Below, piece after piece: positions 15,988 through 25,541 of a stretch of 64,000 nt of DNA. Below the pieces are notes generated by a model, which was not told where the DNA came from, ran no database searches, and saw only the letters and a program-made list of their open reading frames with translations. A program made the translations under genes and the position numbers. Positions within the stretch are counted from its first letter, which is position 1; each line of letters starts with the position of its first letter. The stretch comes from Spartobacteria bacterium LR76 (GTDB lineage: Bacteria > Verrucomicrobiota > Verrucomicrobiia > Chthoniobacterales > Terrimicrobiaceae): the NCBI GenBank assembly GCA_003054655.1, contig QAYZ01000008.1, forward strand, positions 1 through 64,000, given 5' to 3'.

Positions 15988-18068
15988 TGAATCTTCTCGG
16001 CTGCGGCAGCCTCCTGCTTGCGACGGCGGCGCTGCTGCGCATCATCGACAAACGCCTGCTGGGCATCGAACGGCGGCTCATCGGTAAGCCGCGGCACATA
16101 CGTGCCGTCGGGCAGCATCACCTTGGCCTTCACGTTGTCGCGCCAGAACCAGTCGAGGATTTCATCCACGTGGTCCTTCATGCCGGGGCTGACGATCGGG
16201 AAAACAATCTCGACCCGGCGGAAAAGATTGCGCGGCATCCAGTCGGCACTGCCGAGGTAAGTCTTCGGCTCGCCGCCGTTCTCGAAACGGAAAATCCGGC
16301 TGTGCTCGAGGAAGCGCCCGACGAGGCTGCGCACCTCAATGTTTTCGCTCACGCCCGGAATGCCCACCTTCACCGCGCACATGCCGCGCACGAGCAGGCG
16401 CACCCGCACCCCGGCGGCGGAGGCACGATAGAGAGCCTCGATGACGCTTTCCTCCACGAGGGAATTCACCTTCGCGTAGATGCCGCTCGGGCGACCGGCG
16501 CGGGCATTTTCCGCCTCCTGGTCGATGAGCTTGATGAAAGAGGGGGCCAGGGCGTACGGAGCGACCATGAGTTCCTTCATCTGCGGGAATTTTGAGATGC
16601 CCGTGATGCAGTTGAAGGTCTCGGCCAGCTCGGCGGTCAGTTCCTCGCGGCAGGTGAAAAGGCCCAGATCGGTGTAAATTTTCGCGGTCGAGGGGTGGTA
16701 GTTACCCGTACCGAGGTGGGCGTAGCGGCGGATGCCGTCGCCCTCGCTGCGCACGATGAGCATGGCCTTCGCATGGGTCTTGAGCCCAGCGACACCGTAA
16801 ACCACATCAACGCCTGCCTCGCGCATCATGCGCGCCCACTTGATGTTGGCCGCCTCGTCGAAGCGCGCCTTCAGCTCGATGACGACCGTGACCTGTTTGC
16901 CATTGCGCGCCGCCTCGATGAGCGCCTGCACGAGCGGAGAATCCGAGCTCGTGCGGTAGAGCGTCTGCTTGATCGCCAGCACATGCGGGTCCTCCGCCGC
17001 CTGGGCGAGGAAATCGACGACCGTCTGGAAATTGTCGTACGGGTGGTGAACCAGGATGTCGCCCTTCCGAATATGGAAGAAAATATCGCGCTCGGTATCG
17101 AGCGACACGACGGTATTCGGCGCAAATCGCTTGTAGCGCAGATCCGGCCGGTCGATCTGGAGGGCCAGCGGCATGAGGCGGACGAAATTCAGCGGTCCGT
17201 CGATGCGGAAGACATCCTCCTCCTCGAGGCTGAAAATCTCCAGCAGGCGCTCCACCACGTTCGGCGGGCAATCCTTTTCCACCTCGATACGGACGGCGGC
17301 CCCACGGTTCACCTTGCGCAGCTCAGCCTCAATGGCATGAAGGAGGTTCTGCGCCTCCTCCTCGTCGACATACAGGTTGCTGTTGCGGGTGACGCGGAAG
17401 ATGTGGGCGCTCTTCACCTTCACCCCGTGAAACAACGTGCTCACGTGGTGCTGGATGATGTGACCGAGAAAGACGTAATCATCGCCATCCTTGGACTTCG
17501 AAAACGGTACGACGCGCGGCAGGATACGCGGCACCTGCACGACAGCGATATCGGTTTCCAGCCCCTCACCCTCCAGCTCAACGATGACGTTCAGGCTCTT
17601 GTTGAGCAGTTGCGGAAAGGGGTGCGATGGGTCGATCGCGAGCGGGGTGAGCACCGGGTAGATGCTCTTTTGAAAATATTCGGCGAAATGCTCGAGTTCC
17701 TCCGCCGGTACGCTCGGGTACGTATGAAATCGGAGGCGCTGGGCCTCGAGCTGAGGGCGCAGTTGCTCGCGCCAGCAGCGGTATTGATCATCGACCAGCC
17801 GCCGCACGCGCTTGCTGATGGCGCAGAGAGACTGCGTGGCGGTCATGCCGTCCGGCCCGGTGGAAAAGAGATGGGTCTGCTTCTGCTGCTTCAGACCGGC
17901 CACCCGCACCTCGAAGAATTCATCGAGGTTCGAGCTGACGATGCAGAGGAACTTCAGACGCTCGAGGAGGGGGTTGGATTCGTCGATGGCCTGGTCGAGA
18001 ACCCGCTGGTTAAACTCCAGCCAACTTAGCTCGCGATTGTGGAAATGCGCCTTATTCGAAAAACCCAT
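15984..18068 (-). CDS. ppk: Polyphosphate kinase 1
   Basis: Reversibly transfers the ATP gamma-phosphate to polyphosphate; a membrane-associated homotetramer in characterised species. The 694-residue protein is full length. Seen: the N-terminal domain start NRELSWLEFNQRVLDQA, VSSNLDEFFEVRVAGL, the autophosphorylated histidine region AHLGTGNYHPSTAKIY, IYAKVNSLVEE, and RSLVGRFLEHSRIF near the C-terminus; the last 20 residues are basic/Gln-rich and specific to this protein. No ppx is adjacent. Translationally coupled to the LOG-family hydrolase downstream. No obvious Shine-Dalgarno sequence. Confidence 0.96.
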   Translation of the reverse strand: MGFSNKAHFHNRELSWLEFNQRVLDQAIDESNPLLERLKFLCIVSSNLDEFFEVRVAGLKQQKQTHLFSTGPDGMTATQSLCAISKRVRRLVDDQYRCWREQLRPQLEAQRLRFHTYPSVPAEELEHFAEYFQKSIYPVLTPLAIDPSHPFPQLLNKSLNVIVELEGEGLETDIAVVQVPRILPRVVPFSKSKDGDDYVFLGHIIQHHVSTLFHGVKVKSAHIFRVTRNSNLYVDEEEAQNLLHAIEAELRKVNRGAAVRIEVEKDCPPNVVERLLEIFSLEEEDVFRIDGPLNFVRLMPLALQIDRPDLRYKRFAPNTVVSLDTERDIFFHIRKGDILVHHPYDNFQTVVDFLAQAAEDPHVLAIKQTLYRTSSDSPLVQALIEAARNGKQVTVVIELKARFDEAANIKWARMMREAGVDVVYGVAGLKTHAKAMLIVRSEGDGIRRYAHLGTGNYHPSTAKIYTDLGLFTCREELTAELAETFNCITGISKFPQMKELMVAPYALAPSFIKLIDQEAENARAGRPSGIYAKVNSLVEESVIEALYRASAAGVRVRLLVRGMCAVKVGIPGVSENIEVRSLVGRFLEHSRIFRFENGGEPKTYLGSADWMPRNLFRRVEIVFPIVSPGMKDHVDEILDWFWRDNVKAKVMLPDGTYVPRLTDEPPFDAQQAFVDDAQQRRRRKQEAAAAEKIQ

Positions 18069-18116
18069 GGTCTGAAAATGCTGTGTCGATTCCTTCGGAA
18101 ATCAAGAGCCTGTTTG

Positions 18117-18791
18117 TCACAGAATGCGCCGATTCCAGGCGTCTGAGCCATATCTGGCCGCGATCAGTTCCGTTACCCTGTCGTTCAAGTCTGTTTGGGG
18201 GACAAAATCTTCTACACGATCCGCCAATTGAAAAGCGAGCGCGTTTGAAAGCCCCGGCGGGATCTCTGTTTGCTGGAGGCTCCCCTGGTGGAGGATACCC
18301 TGCTGGGTGCGCCGCTGGGCCCCGCCGCAGACCTTGAGACCGTCCGCTCCGAGCAAATCCGCCTCCGCCGGTGCTCCCGCAAAGCATGCTCCCGGGGCTG
18401 CCGCCGCAACCGGACCGGCCATCGTCACCGCAGTACCGGCGCGCTCCAAAGCCCCGGCCATCGCTCGGTGAATCACCCGGTAGCTCTCGCATGGGCGGAT
18501 TTTTGCGAAAGCATCCGCCCTCGGGACGATAAGGGCAAAGGTGAAATCCCCCCGATGCTCCACAATGCCCCCGCCAGTCCATCGACGAACGAGGGGAGTT
18601 GGACCAACCGCCTTGGCGACAGCAGATTGTGACTGAGAGAATCCAAATGTGACCCACTCCTCCGACCAGCAGTAGGTACGCAGGATCGGGCGGCTCGCGT
18701 GTTCAAAGAGCGCCTCGTCGAGCGCCATCTGCTCCGGACCATTGCGAGGGGTTTCGTCGATGAAGAGGTCGAGAATGTCCAAGGCAGGCAC
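18117..18791 (-). CDS. lplA: Lipoate-protein ligase A family protein
   Basis: Cytoplasmic enzyme of the biotin/lipoate ligase fold, 224 residues, predicted to attach lipoate or octanoate to E2 and GcvH domains. Seen: PEQMALDEALFEH, FGFSQSQ, the lipoyl-adenylate loop RRWTGGGIVEH, and a catalytic-lysine region KVCGGAQRRTQQGILHQGS. It lacks the extra C-terminal domain of E. coli LplA, as is common in short LplA/LipM-type proteins, so octanoyltransferase activity is a real alternative. It is divergent from parB and lies upstream of, and on the same strand as, ppk. Lpd, which acts on the lipoylated products, is nearby. Confidence 0.85.
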   Translation of the reverse strand: MPALDILDLFIDETPRNGPEQMALDEALFEHASRPILRTYCWSEEWVTFGFSQSQSAVAKAVGPTPLVRRWTGGGIVEHRGDFTFALIVPRADAFAKIRPCESYRVIHRAMAGALERAGTAVTMAGPVAAAAPGACFAGAPAEADLLGADGLKVCGGAQRRTQQGILHQGSLQQTEIPPGLSNALAFQLADRVEDFVPQTDLNDRVTELIAARYGSDAWNRRIL

Positions 18792-18905
18792 CCGGAGAAC
18801 AAAGCACCTTTCCCCGGTCCTGTCTCGTGCGAGTTTGCCGCAGATGAGCGGCGGGTTGTCTTCGTCTTGTCATCCCCGGCAAAGCGAGCTAGGCCATAAC
18901 AGACC

Positions 18906-19805
18906 ATGGCAAAACCCGCGCTCGGCAGAGGGCTGGGTGCGCTCATCAATACCCGCGTGGCGGCCCCCGCTCCGGTAGAGGAACTTGGCGAACGCATTCA
19001 GAACATAGCCCTCGACCAGATCATTCCCAGTCCGCTCCAACCCCGTACGGAGTTCCGCAGCGAACACCTGCAGGAGTTGGTCGAGAGCATCCGCGAGCGC
19101 GGCATCATCCAGCCCCTCATCGTCCGCAAGGTCGACGGCAGGTACGAGTTGATCGCCGGTGAACGCCGCTGGCGCGCCGCCAATGAGCTGAAGCTCAAGG
19201 AGGCTCCCGCCATCGTCCGCGAGGCCAGCGACCAGGAGGTGCTGGAGCTCGCCCTCATCGAGAACCTTCAGCGCGAAGGCCTGAACCCCATCGAAGAAGC
19301 CGTCGCCTACGAGCGCCTTCACCGGGAGTTCAACATGACGCAGGAGGACATCTCCAAGCGCGTCGGCAAAAGCCGCGCCTCGGTGGCCAACTCCATGCGC
19401 CTGCTCGATCTCGCCGAGGATCTCCAGAGCCTCGTGAAGCAGGGCCGTCTCTCCGTCGGCCACGCCAAGGTGCTCCTTTCCCTCAAGTCCCACGACGAAC
19501 AGCGTCTCCTCGCCGACCAGATCATCCGGCAGGGTGCTTCCGTGCGCGTGGCGGAAAAACTCGCCGCCGAGCATCTGAAAAAGACCGGCAAGGCCACAGC
19601 GCGGTCGTCCTCCGGCGGAGGCTCAGCATCCTCCGAGCCTGAACTTTCTCCCACTTTGCAGCGCGTTCAGAATCTTTTAACGCACCGTTTGGCGACTCGC
19701 GTCGTAATTCATCACAGTGAGAAACGCGGGACGATCCATATCGAGTACTACGGCAGCGACGACCTCAATCGCCTGCTGGGCGAGCTCGGCGTTACGCAAG
19801 AGTAG
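18906..19805 (+). CDS. parB: ParB chromosome-partitioning protein
   Basis: A 299-residue CTP-dependent DNA clamp that loads at parS and spreads. The N-terminus MAKPALGRGLGALI is the usual ParA-interacting peptide; the nuclease-like domain has GIIQPLIVR and GERRWRAA; IENLQREGLNPIEEA and the helix-turn-helix TQEDISKRVGKSRASVANS follow; a short C-terminal dimerisation domain ends the protein. All expected regions are present. Unusually, parA (soj) is not upstream: the neighbour there is a divergent lipoate ligase. No parS-like palindrome was noticed in the window. A desaturase gene follows after 48 bp. Confidence 0.96.
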   Translation: MAKPALGRGLGALINTRVAAPAPVEELGERIQNIALDQIIPSPLQPRTEFRSEHLQELVESIRERGIIQPLIVRKVDGRYELIAGERRWRAANELKLKEAPAIVREASDQEVLELALIENLQREGLNPIEEAVAYERLHREFNMTQEDISKRVGKSRASVANSMRLLDLAEDLQSLVKQGRLSVGHAKVLLSLKSHDEQRLLADQIIRQGASVRVAEKLAAEHLKKTGKATARSSSGGGSASSEPELSPTLQRVQNLLTHRLATRVVIHHSEKRGTIHIEYYGSDDLNRLLGELGVTQE

Positions 19806-19853
19806 GCCGGCCATCCATCCTTTTGGCTGTTTCTCGTTGACGGTCAGGAGATT

Positions 19854-20804
19854 ATGAGATTCGTACAGAACCTGGGCCGCCGCCTCGTCGAGGCGGTGGA
19901 CTCCGATTACTTCCCCGCCGGAGCAGAGATTGTGCGTTCGCAACCCGAGCGCATGGAGTTCGCGCGGCTGGTTCCGTTCATCATTCTGCACATCGGCTGC
20001 CTCGGGGTCATCTGGACAGGATGGAGCTGGGCGGCCTTGGGTGTCGCTGCGGCGCTGTACTTCGTTCGGATGTTTGCCATCACGGCATTTTATCACCGGT
20101 ATTTCTGCCATCGGGCCTACAAGACTTCGCGATTCGGGCAGTTCCTCTTTGCCCTCATCGGCCTCACCGCCGTGCAACGCGGCCCTCTCTGGTGGGCGGC
20201 GGTCCATCGCCACCACCATGCCCACTCCGATGAGGAGGTCGACGCCCATTCCCCTGTGCAGAAGGGCTTTCTGTGGTCCCACGTGGGCTGGCTGACCAGC
20301 AGCCGGAACTTCCCCACCGACTACCGCATCGTGCGCGATCTGATGCGGTATCCTGAGCTGCACTTCCTCAACCGCTTCGACCTCATCGGTCCACTACTCC
20401 TGCTCGTCCTGCTCTATGCGCTCGGCGCGGCACTTGAGGCCTTCGCTCCGGGTCTCGGTACAAGCGGGTGGCAGATGGTCGTGTGGGGATTCTTCATCAG
20501 CACGACCGTCCTTTTCCACGCCACCTGTGCGGTGAATTCCTTCGCCCACACGCTCGGCACCAAGCGTTTTCCGACCGGAGACGAAAGCCGCAACAGCCTC
20601 CTCCTCGCGCTCTTCACGCTGGGCGAGGGGTGGCACAACAACCACCACCACTACCAGTCCTCGGCACGACAGGGATTCTATTGGTGGGAGATCGACATCA
20701 GCTATTACCTGCTGAAACTCCTCGCCGCCCTCGGGATCGTCTGGGATCTCCGCGAGGTACCCGAGCAGGTTTACACGCAGGCCGACACCAAGGCCCGGTC
20801 ATGA
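19854..20804 (+). CDS. Membrane fatty acid (acyl-CoA delta-9 type) desaturase
   Basis: Integral-membrane di-iron desaturase of 316 residues that would insert a cis double bond into acyl chains using O2. The three histidine boxes are HRYFCH (81-86), HRHHH (118-122) and HNNHHH (about 263), with about four transmembrane helices between them. AGGAG lies 4 bp from the ATG, a good Shine-Dalgarno sequence. The stop overlaps the next gene's ATG (ATGA), tying it to the COG2907 oxidoreductase and DUF1365 genes. In that setting its product (an unsaturated acyl chain) is the natural substrate of the Cfa-type methyltransferases encoded 10 kb downstream. Confidence 0.93.
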   Translation: MRFVQNLGRRLVEAVDSDYFPAGAEIVRSQPERMEFARLVPFIILHIGCLGVIWTGWSWAALGVAAALYFVRMFAITAFYHRYFCHRAYKTSRFGQFLFALIGLTAVQRGPLWWAAVHRHHHAHSDEEVDAHSPVQKGFLWSHVGWLTSSRNFPTDYRIVRDLMRYPELHFLNRFDLIGPLLLLVLLYALGAALEAFAPGLGTSGWQMVVWGFFISTTVLFHATCAVNSFAHTLGTKRFPTGDESRNSLLLALFTLGEGWHNNHHHYQSSARQGFYWWEIDISYYLLKLLAALGIVWDLREVPEQVYTQADTKARS

Positions 20805-22069
20805 AAGAGCGCGTCGCCATCGTCGGAACCGGCGTAGCCGGCCTGGGATGCGCCTGGCAGCTCCGCAATCACGCCGACATCACCCTATTCGAGCAGGATT
20901 CCCGGCCCGGGGGTCACACCAATACGGTGACGGTCTGTGAAGGCGGGCGCTTCGTGCCGATCGACACCGGGTTCATCGTTTTCAACAAGGTCACGTACCC
21001 GAATCTCTGCCAGCTCTTCGACGAACTGGGAGTCACGATCAAGCCCTCGGAGATGTCTTTCAGCGTCCAGCACCTGCCGACCGGGCTGGAGTACAATGGC
21101 ATGGGCCTGAACAAGCTCTTCGCCCAGCGCCGGAACATCACCAACCTGCGATTCCACGCGCTGATCCTGCAAATCTTCCGCTTTTTCCGCATCGGGAACA
21201 AGCTGCTCGCGAGCGGCGGTGCCGAGGCGCTGACTCTCGGCGAATTCGTGCGCAAGCATGGACTCGGCCAGGATTTCCTCGATCTCTACCTCGTGCCCAT
21301 GAGCTCGGCCGTCTGGTCGACGCATCCGAACGACGTGCTCGATTTCCCGGCAGCGACTTTGCTGAATTTCTTCCGCAACCATGGGTTCCTTGGCGTCTCG
21401 ACCCACCATCAATGGTACACCGTCGATGGCGGAGCGCGGACCTATGTGGAAAAGATCCTCTCCGCCGTCCCCGCTGCACGGCTGACGGCCAAGGTGACCG
21501 GCGTCCGGGAATCCGCAGGCTCGGCCGAGGTCACGCTGGCCACCGGTGAACGCCAAGTTTTTGACCGGGTCATCCTCGCCAGTCACGCGGACCAGACGCT
21601 TTCCGTGCTGGAGAATCCGGATGCCGACCAGCGGAGGCTACTCGGCGCGTTCCGCTATCAGCGCAATCCCGCCATCCTGCATACCGACGCCTCCGTGATG
21701 CCGCGCAAACGGCTCGCCTGGGCCTCGTGGAACTACACCGTGGATTCCCCCGGCAGCGAGCGAAAGGCCCGCGTCCACTACTGGATGAATGCGCTTCAGG
21801 GAGTATCGCAAGATCAGGATTACTTTGTTTCCCTCCATGCCGATGACCAGGTGGACCGCTCCAAGGTGCTGTACGAGACCACGTACGATCATCCCGTTTT
21901 CACTGTGGAAGCGATGCGCGCCCAGGCTGAGCTGCCCAAGCTGAACACACGTTCGCCCGGCCAGCGCATCTTTTTCTGCGGGAGCTATTTCCGGTATGGA
22001 TTCCACGAGGATGCCTACAAATCCGCCGTCGATCTGGCGACGGTGCTGCGCCTCCATCTGGCCCAATGA
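20801..22069 (+). CDS. FAD-dependent amine-oxidase-fold oxidoreductase (COG2907 type)
   Basis: 422 residues from the ATG at 20801, which overlaps the desaturase stop. The N-terminal FAD site is clear: VAIVGTGVAGLGCAWQL, Glu-containing FEQDSRPGGHTNTV, then VPIDTGFIVFN. The C-terminus (FFCGSYFRYGFHEDAYKSA) is the usual closing FAD segment. Proteins of this group are repeatedly found beside DUF1365 and Cfa genes and are implicated in modified fatty acid formation, including unsaturation of methylated chains; the exact reaction here is unknown. The stop overlaps the DUF1365 start by 4 bp. Confidence 0.88.
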   Translation: MKERVAIVGTGVAGLGCAWQLRNHADITLFEQDSRPGGHTNTVTVCEGGRFVPIDTGFIVFNKVTYPNLCQLFDELGVTIKPSEMSFSVQHLPTGLEYNGMGLNKLFAQRRNITNLRFHALILQIFRFFRIGNKLLASGGAEALTLGEFVRKHGLGQDFLDLYLVPMSSAVWSTHPNDVLDFPAATLLNFFRNHGFLGVSTHHQWYTVDGGARTYVEKILSAVPAARLTAKVTGVRESAGSAEVTLATGERQVFDRVILASHADQTLSVLENPDADQRRLLGAFRYQRNPAILHTDASVMPRKRLAWASWNYTVDSPGSERKARVHYWMNALQGVSQDQDYFVSLHADDQVDRSKVLYETTYDHPVFTVEAMRAQAELPKLNTRSPGQRIFFCGSYFRYGFHEDAYKSAVDLATVLRLHLAQ

Positions 22070-22839
22070 ACTCCGCGCTCTACGAGTGCACCGTGATGCA
22101 CCGGCGCCTCAGCCCGGTACGGCATGAGTTTGTCTATCGCGTGTTTCTTTTCGCGCTCGATGTGGATGAACTCTCCACGCTCCCCGGGCAGGTTCCGCTC
22201 TTCGGCTACAACGAATCTGCACCGTACGCATTCTTTGACTGCGACCACTTTCAGATGATCCCAGGCGGCAACGCCCGGGCAAACGCCGAGGCTTATCTCG
22301 CCAGCCAGGGCATCGCGGAAAACCCTACCCGCATCGTGCTGCTAACGAATGCCCGCACCTTCGGCTACGTCTTCAATCCCATCTCGATCTGGTATTGCTA
22401 CCGCGCCGATGGTTCGCCGCTCGCCGCCATCGCGGAAGTCGGCAACACCTTCGGCGAGATCAAACCGTATCTGGTTCCTGTTGCGGGGAAGCTGTTTTCC
22501 TCCCGCGCGGTGAAACATTTCTACGTCTCGCCGTTCTCCACCCTCGACCAGCATTTTGATTTCCGATTCGACTTGCCCAAGGACACGTTGCGGGTCGCGA
22601 TCGACAACTACGAGGGCGAAGAGCGCAAGCTCATCAGCACCCTGAACGGGGATCGCGTGCCCCTGACCGCGGGCAATCTCGCGTGGTTCACCCTCAAATA
22701 TCCCGCCATGACCCTCCAGGTCATCACCTCGATCCATTGGCACGCCTTCCGGCTCTGGATGAAAAAGACGCCCTTCGCGATGAAGGAAGCCAACCCGGAA
22801 CTTCAGCGCGACCTCTACCGGCCGCACGAGCGGTCCTAG
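22066..22839 (+). CDS. DUF1365 family protein
   Basis: 257-residue protein of the DUF1365 (COG3496) family, recognised from its start YECTVMHRRLSPVRHEFVYRV, the segment ILLTNARTFGYVFNPISIWYCY, and VKHFYVSPF. The function is not established; its constant association with COG2907 oxidoreductases and Cfa synthases indicates lipid modification. ATGA overlap with the oxidoreductase. It ends convergently on the HD hydrolase with the two stop codons sharing CTAG. Confidence 0.88.
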   Translation: MNSALYECTVMHRRLSPVRHEFVYRVFLFALDVDELSTLPGQVPLFGYNESAPYAFFDCDHFQMIPGGNARANAEAYLASQGIAENPTRIVLLTNARTFGYVFNPISIWYCYRADGSPLAAIAEVGNTFGEIKPYLVPVAGKLFSSRAVKHFYVSPFSTLDQHFDFRFDLPKDTLRVAIDNYEGEERKLISTLNGDRVPLTAGNLAWFTLKYPAMTLQVITSIHWHAFRLWMKKTPFAMKEANPELQRDLYRPHERS

Positions 22840-23396
22840 CCGCGAATCACCCGCCACGCGTCTGCAATGGCACGAGCGGCTTTCTTTCGCAGTTCGGGGT
22901 CCGCCTTGGTCATCTTCGCCAGTAGCGTTTCGACCTCATGGAGGTAAACCCGGCCGAAATCGGGGTCATTGTGGGCGATATCGCGGCTGTTGCTGGCGAT
23001 GTCGGCGCACTTCACGGTCTGGGCCTCGGCGCTCACCCCCGCGAGCCGAACGATCTCCCGGCTGCGACGCTCGCGGCGGTTCAGTCCCGGGTAGTTTTCC
23101 TTAATGAAGACATCGGTCAGCTCGACCACCAATTGCCGTACTCGCTCCCCGAATCGCCCGGCGATGACCTGTTCGTTCCAGCGGGCATCCTTCGGCGCGA
23201 CATCTTCCAGCACATCATGCAGATGCGCGGCGGCGATCACCTCCGGGTCGTGCGTAACCCTCGACACAATGGCGGCGACTTCATCGGTATGCACCCAGTA
23301 GGGTTCGCCTGAGTATTTTCGCACGTGCCCGACAGCATCGTGCGCGGCATGGGCAAAGGCCTGCGCCTCGGCGGCAAGATCGGGTGCGGGCGGCAT
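22836..23396 (-). CDS. Stand-alone HD-domain phosphohydrolase (small alarmone hydrolase-like)
   Basis: 186 residues from the ATG at 23396; an upstream extension of the frame runs under the divergent promoter and is not family-like. Seen: a RelA/SpoT-hydrolase-type opening RKYSGEPYWVHTDEVAAIV, the metal-binding HLHDVLEDV, and VKCADIASNS in the place of the usual KLADRLHN. The fold fits the HD_4/MESH1 group that removes the 3'-pyrophosphate of (p)ppGpp, but no synthetase domain is present and the activity is inferred. It is convergent with DUF1365 (shared CTAG) and divergent from the ABC-F gene. Confidence 0.72.
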   Translation of the reverse strand: MPPAPDLAAEAQAFAHAAHDAVGHVRKYSGEPYWVHTDEVAAIVSRVTHDPEVIAAAHLHDVLEDVAPKDARWNEQVIAGRFGERVRQLVVELTDVFIKENYPGLNRRERRSREIVRLAGVSAEAQTVKCADIASNSRDIAHNDPDFGRVYLHEVETLLAKMTKADPELRKKAARAIADAWRVIRG

Positions 23397-23524
23397 GTTT
23401 CCAGCATTCACCGGGTCTCGGACGAAGAAAATCCCGAAATTCACGCCCACCCTCGGAAACCCGATGGGTAATCCATGGTTGCAATCCCCCCGGGGTTCCG
23501 TATCCCTCTCTTTCGCCAAAATCC

Positions 23525-25393
23525 ATGCTGACCGTATCTCAAGTCTCCAAATCCTACGGGGGAAGAACGCTTTTCTCCGACGCCTCGCTACAAATCAACC
23601 GTGGCGATCGCATCGGATTGATCGGAGCCAACGGCGCTGGCAAGTCGACCTTGTTTTCCCTGATTCTCGGCGAAAATGAGCCGGATGACGGTTCGGTCAC
23701 CTTCCAGCGCGGCGTCAGCGTGGGCTATCTGCCGCAGGAAAGCGCACCCTCCGGCGACGAAACCATTCTGCATCTCGCGCTCAGCGGCGTGCCGGAGTGG
23801 GATAGCTACGCGCTGGAGCCCAAGGCCAAGCGCATTCTCTCCGGCCTGGCCTTCCGCGAGACCGACTTCGAGCGTGTCGCCCGCACCATGAGCGGCGGAT
23901 GGATCATGCGCGCCCATCTGGCGAAGCTGCTCGTGATGGAGCCGGACCTCCTGCTCCTCGACGAACCGACGAACCACCTCGATCTCGAATCCCTCGGCTG
24001 GTTCCAGAATTACCTCGCAGCCTACGGAGGGTCGATCGTCACGATTTCCCACGACCGCGCGTTTCTCAACGCCATCTGCGACACCATCGTTGAGATTTCC
24101 CGCCAACGGCTGCACCGCTACACGGGCACGTACGACGAATTCGTCGAGCAAAAGAAAGCCCGCGAGGAGCAGTACCTCGCCGCATACAAGAACCAGCAGC
24201 GCGAGATCGAGCACCTGCAGGATTTCATCAACCGCTTCCGCGCCAAGGCCAGCAAGGCCGCCCAGGCCCAGGAGCGCATCAAGCGACTCGACAAGATGGA
24301 GCGCCTCGCCCCGCCGGAACAGGCGGAGGCTACGGTGAAGTTCCGCTTCCCGCAGCCGCAGCGTTCCGGTCAGAAGGTGATGGAGCTGACCAATGTACGC
24401 CAGGCCTACGGCAGCCACGTCGTTTACGAAGATCTCAATCTCACCGTGGAGCGTGACCAACGCACGGTCCTCGTCGGCCCGAACGGCGCGGGCAAATCCA
24501 CGCTGCTCAAGATCCTCGCCGGGATGCTCCCGCTCGAGGCAGGCGAGCGCACGCCGGGGCACAATGTTTCGACCGGATACTTCGCCCAGCAACGCGTCGA
24601 GACGCTCGACCTGAAGCGCACCGTGCTGCAGGAGGCCACCTCGCTCCCGCGCTACGTCTCGGACGAAGCCGCCCGCAGCGTGCTGGGGTCGTTCCTTTTC
24701 CGGGGCGATGACGTGTTCAAGACCGTCGGCGTGCTGAGCGGTGGAGAAAAGAGCCGCCTCGCGCTGGTGAAGCTCCTGCTCGATCCGCCGAATTTCCTGC
24801 TCCTCGACGAACCGACGACGCACCTCGACATGCCCAGCATCGACGCGCTGGTCAATGCCCTGCGCCAATACCAGGGCACGCTCGTCTTCGTCAGCCACGA
24901 CGTGCATTTCATCCGCGCCCTCGCGACCTCTGTGCTGCACGTCCATGCCGGGCATCTCACGCCGTACGCGGGCAACTATGAGTATTACCTGGAGAAATCC
25001 CAGGCCGTGGGCGAACGCGAAGCCCTCGTGGCCAAGCTGCACAACCACCAGCCGACCTTTGAGAAAGTCGTCGAAACGCCTGCCGCTCCCGCTCCAACTC
25101 CGGGCCTCGGCCTGAAGGAAATCCGCGAGCAGCGCCGCGCCGAAAGCGAGGCCAACAAAGCCGCCGCCAAGGCCCGTCGCCAGCAGGAAGCCCTCATCGC
25201 CAAGCTGGAGGCTGAGGTGGTCGCGCTGGAGAAGCAGCAGAAGGAGCTCACCGCTCAACTCGAAGACCCCGCGCTGTACGACCAGCCCTCAAAGGCCCTC
25301 GAGATCAACCGCCAGCTCGCCGGAATCACCGACGCCCTCGAAGCCGCCAACGAAGCCTGGATGACCGCAACCGAGGAGTTGGCCGAGGCTTGA
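23525..25393 (+). CDS. ABC-F family ATPase (YheS/Uup type)
   Basis: A soluble 622-residue protein with two ATP-binding cassettes and no membrane helices; ABC-F proteins act on ribosomes. The ATG at 23525 gives the normal start MLTVSQVSKSYGG. First cassette: GANGAGKST, signature MSGGWIMR, LLLLDEPTNHLD. Then a charged linker helix region (about 240-300). Second cassette: GPNGAGKST, LSGGEKSR, LLLDEPTTHLD. A C-terminal coiled coil (about 540-620) rich in Glu, Lys and Gln follows. The SGGW.MR signature points to the YheS group. It is a single gene, so a housekeeping translation role is more likely than antibiotic protection. Confidence 0.9.
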   Translation: MLTVSQVSKSYGGRTLFSDASLQINRGDRIGLIGANGAGKSTLFSLILGENEPDDGSVTFQRGVSVGYLPQESAPSGDETILHLALSGVPEWDSYALEPKAKRILSGLAFRETDFERVARTMSGGWIMRAHLAKLLVMEPDLLLLDEPTNHLDLESLGWFQNYLAAYGGSIVTISHDRAFLNAICDTIVEISRQRLHRYTGTYDEFVEQKKAREEQYLAAYKNQQREIEHLQDFINRFRAKASKAAQAQERIKRLDKMERLAPPEQAEATVKFRFPQPQRSGQKVMELTNVRQAYGSHVVYEDLNLTVERDQRTVLVGPNGAGKSTLLKILAGMLPLEAGERTPGHNVSTGYFAQQRVETLDLKRTVLQEATSLPRYVSDEAARSVLGSFLFRGDDVFKTVGVLSGGEKSRLALVKLLLDPPNFLLLDEPTTHLDMPSIDALVNALRQYQGTLVFVSHDVHFIRALATSVLHVHAGHLTPYAGNYEYYLEKSQAVGEREALVAKLHNHQPTFEKVVETPAAPAPTPGLGLKEIREQRRAESEANKAAAKARRQQEALIAKLEAEVVALEKQQKELTAQLEDPALYDQPSKALEINRQLAGITDALEAANEAWMTATEELAEA

Positions 25394-25541
25394 CGCCGCT
25401 CCGGTGCTCTGCCACAAGGCGGGAGAGTCGCACTGGAGGCTCCCTGTCCGCGGGAAGGGTTTAACCCACCTTTAACCACCAACACCCGAAACCTTTTCCT
25501 GCTCGTCCCGGCGGACAACGAGCCAACCGGAAAGGGTTTTT

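Noticed and set aside
18792-18905. Possible parS site or ParB promoter palindrome
   Set aside because: No TGTTTCACGTGAAACA-like palindrome is visible; -35/-10 candidates have poor spacing.
23588-25258. 556-codon minus-strand frame opposite the ABC-F gene
   Set aside because: Antisense shadow; low-complexity Val/Glu/Arg composition and no start context.
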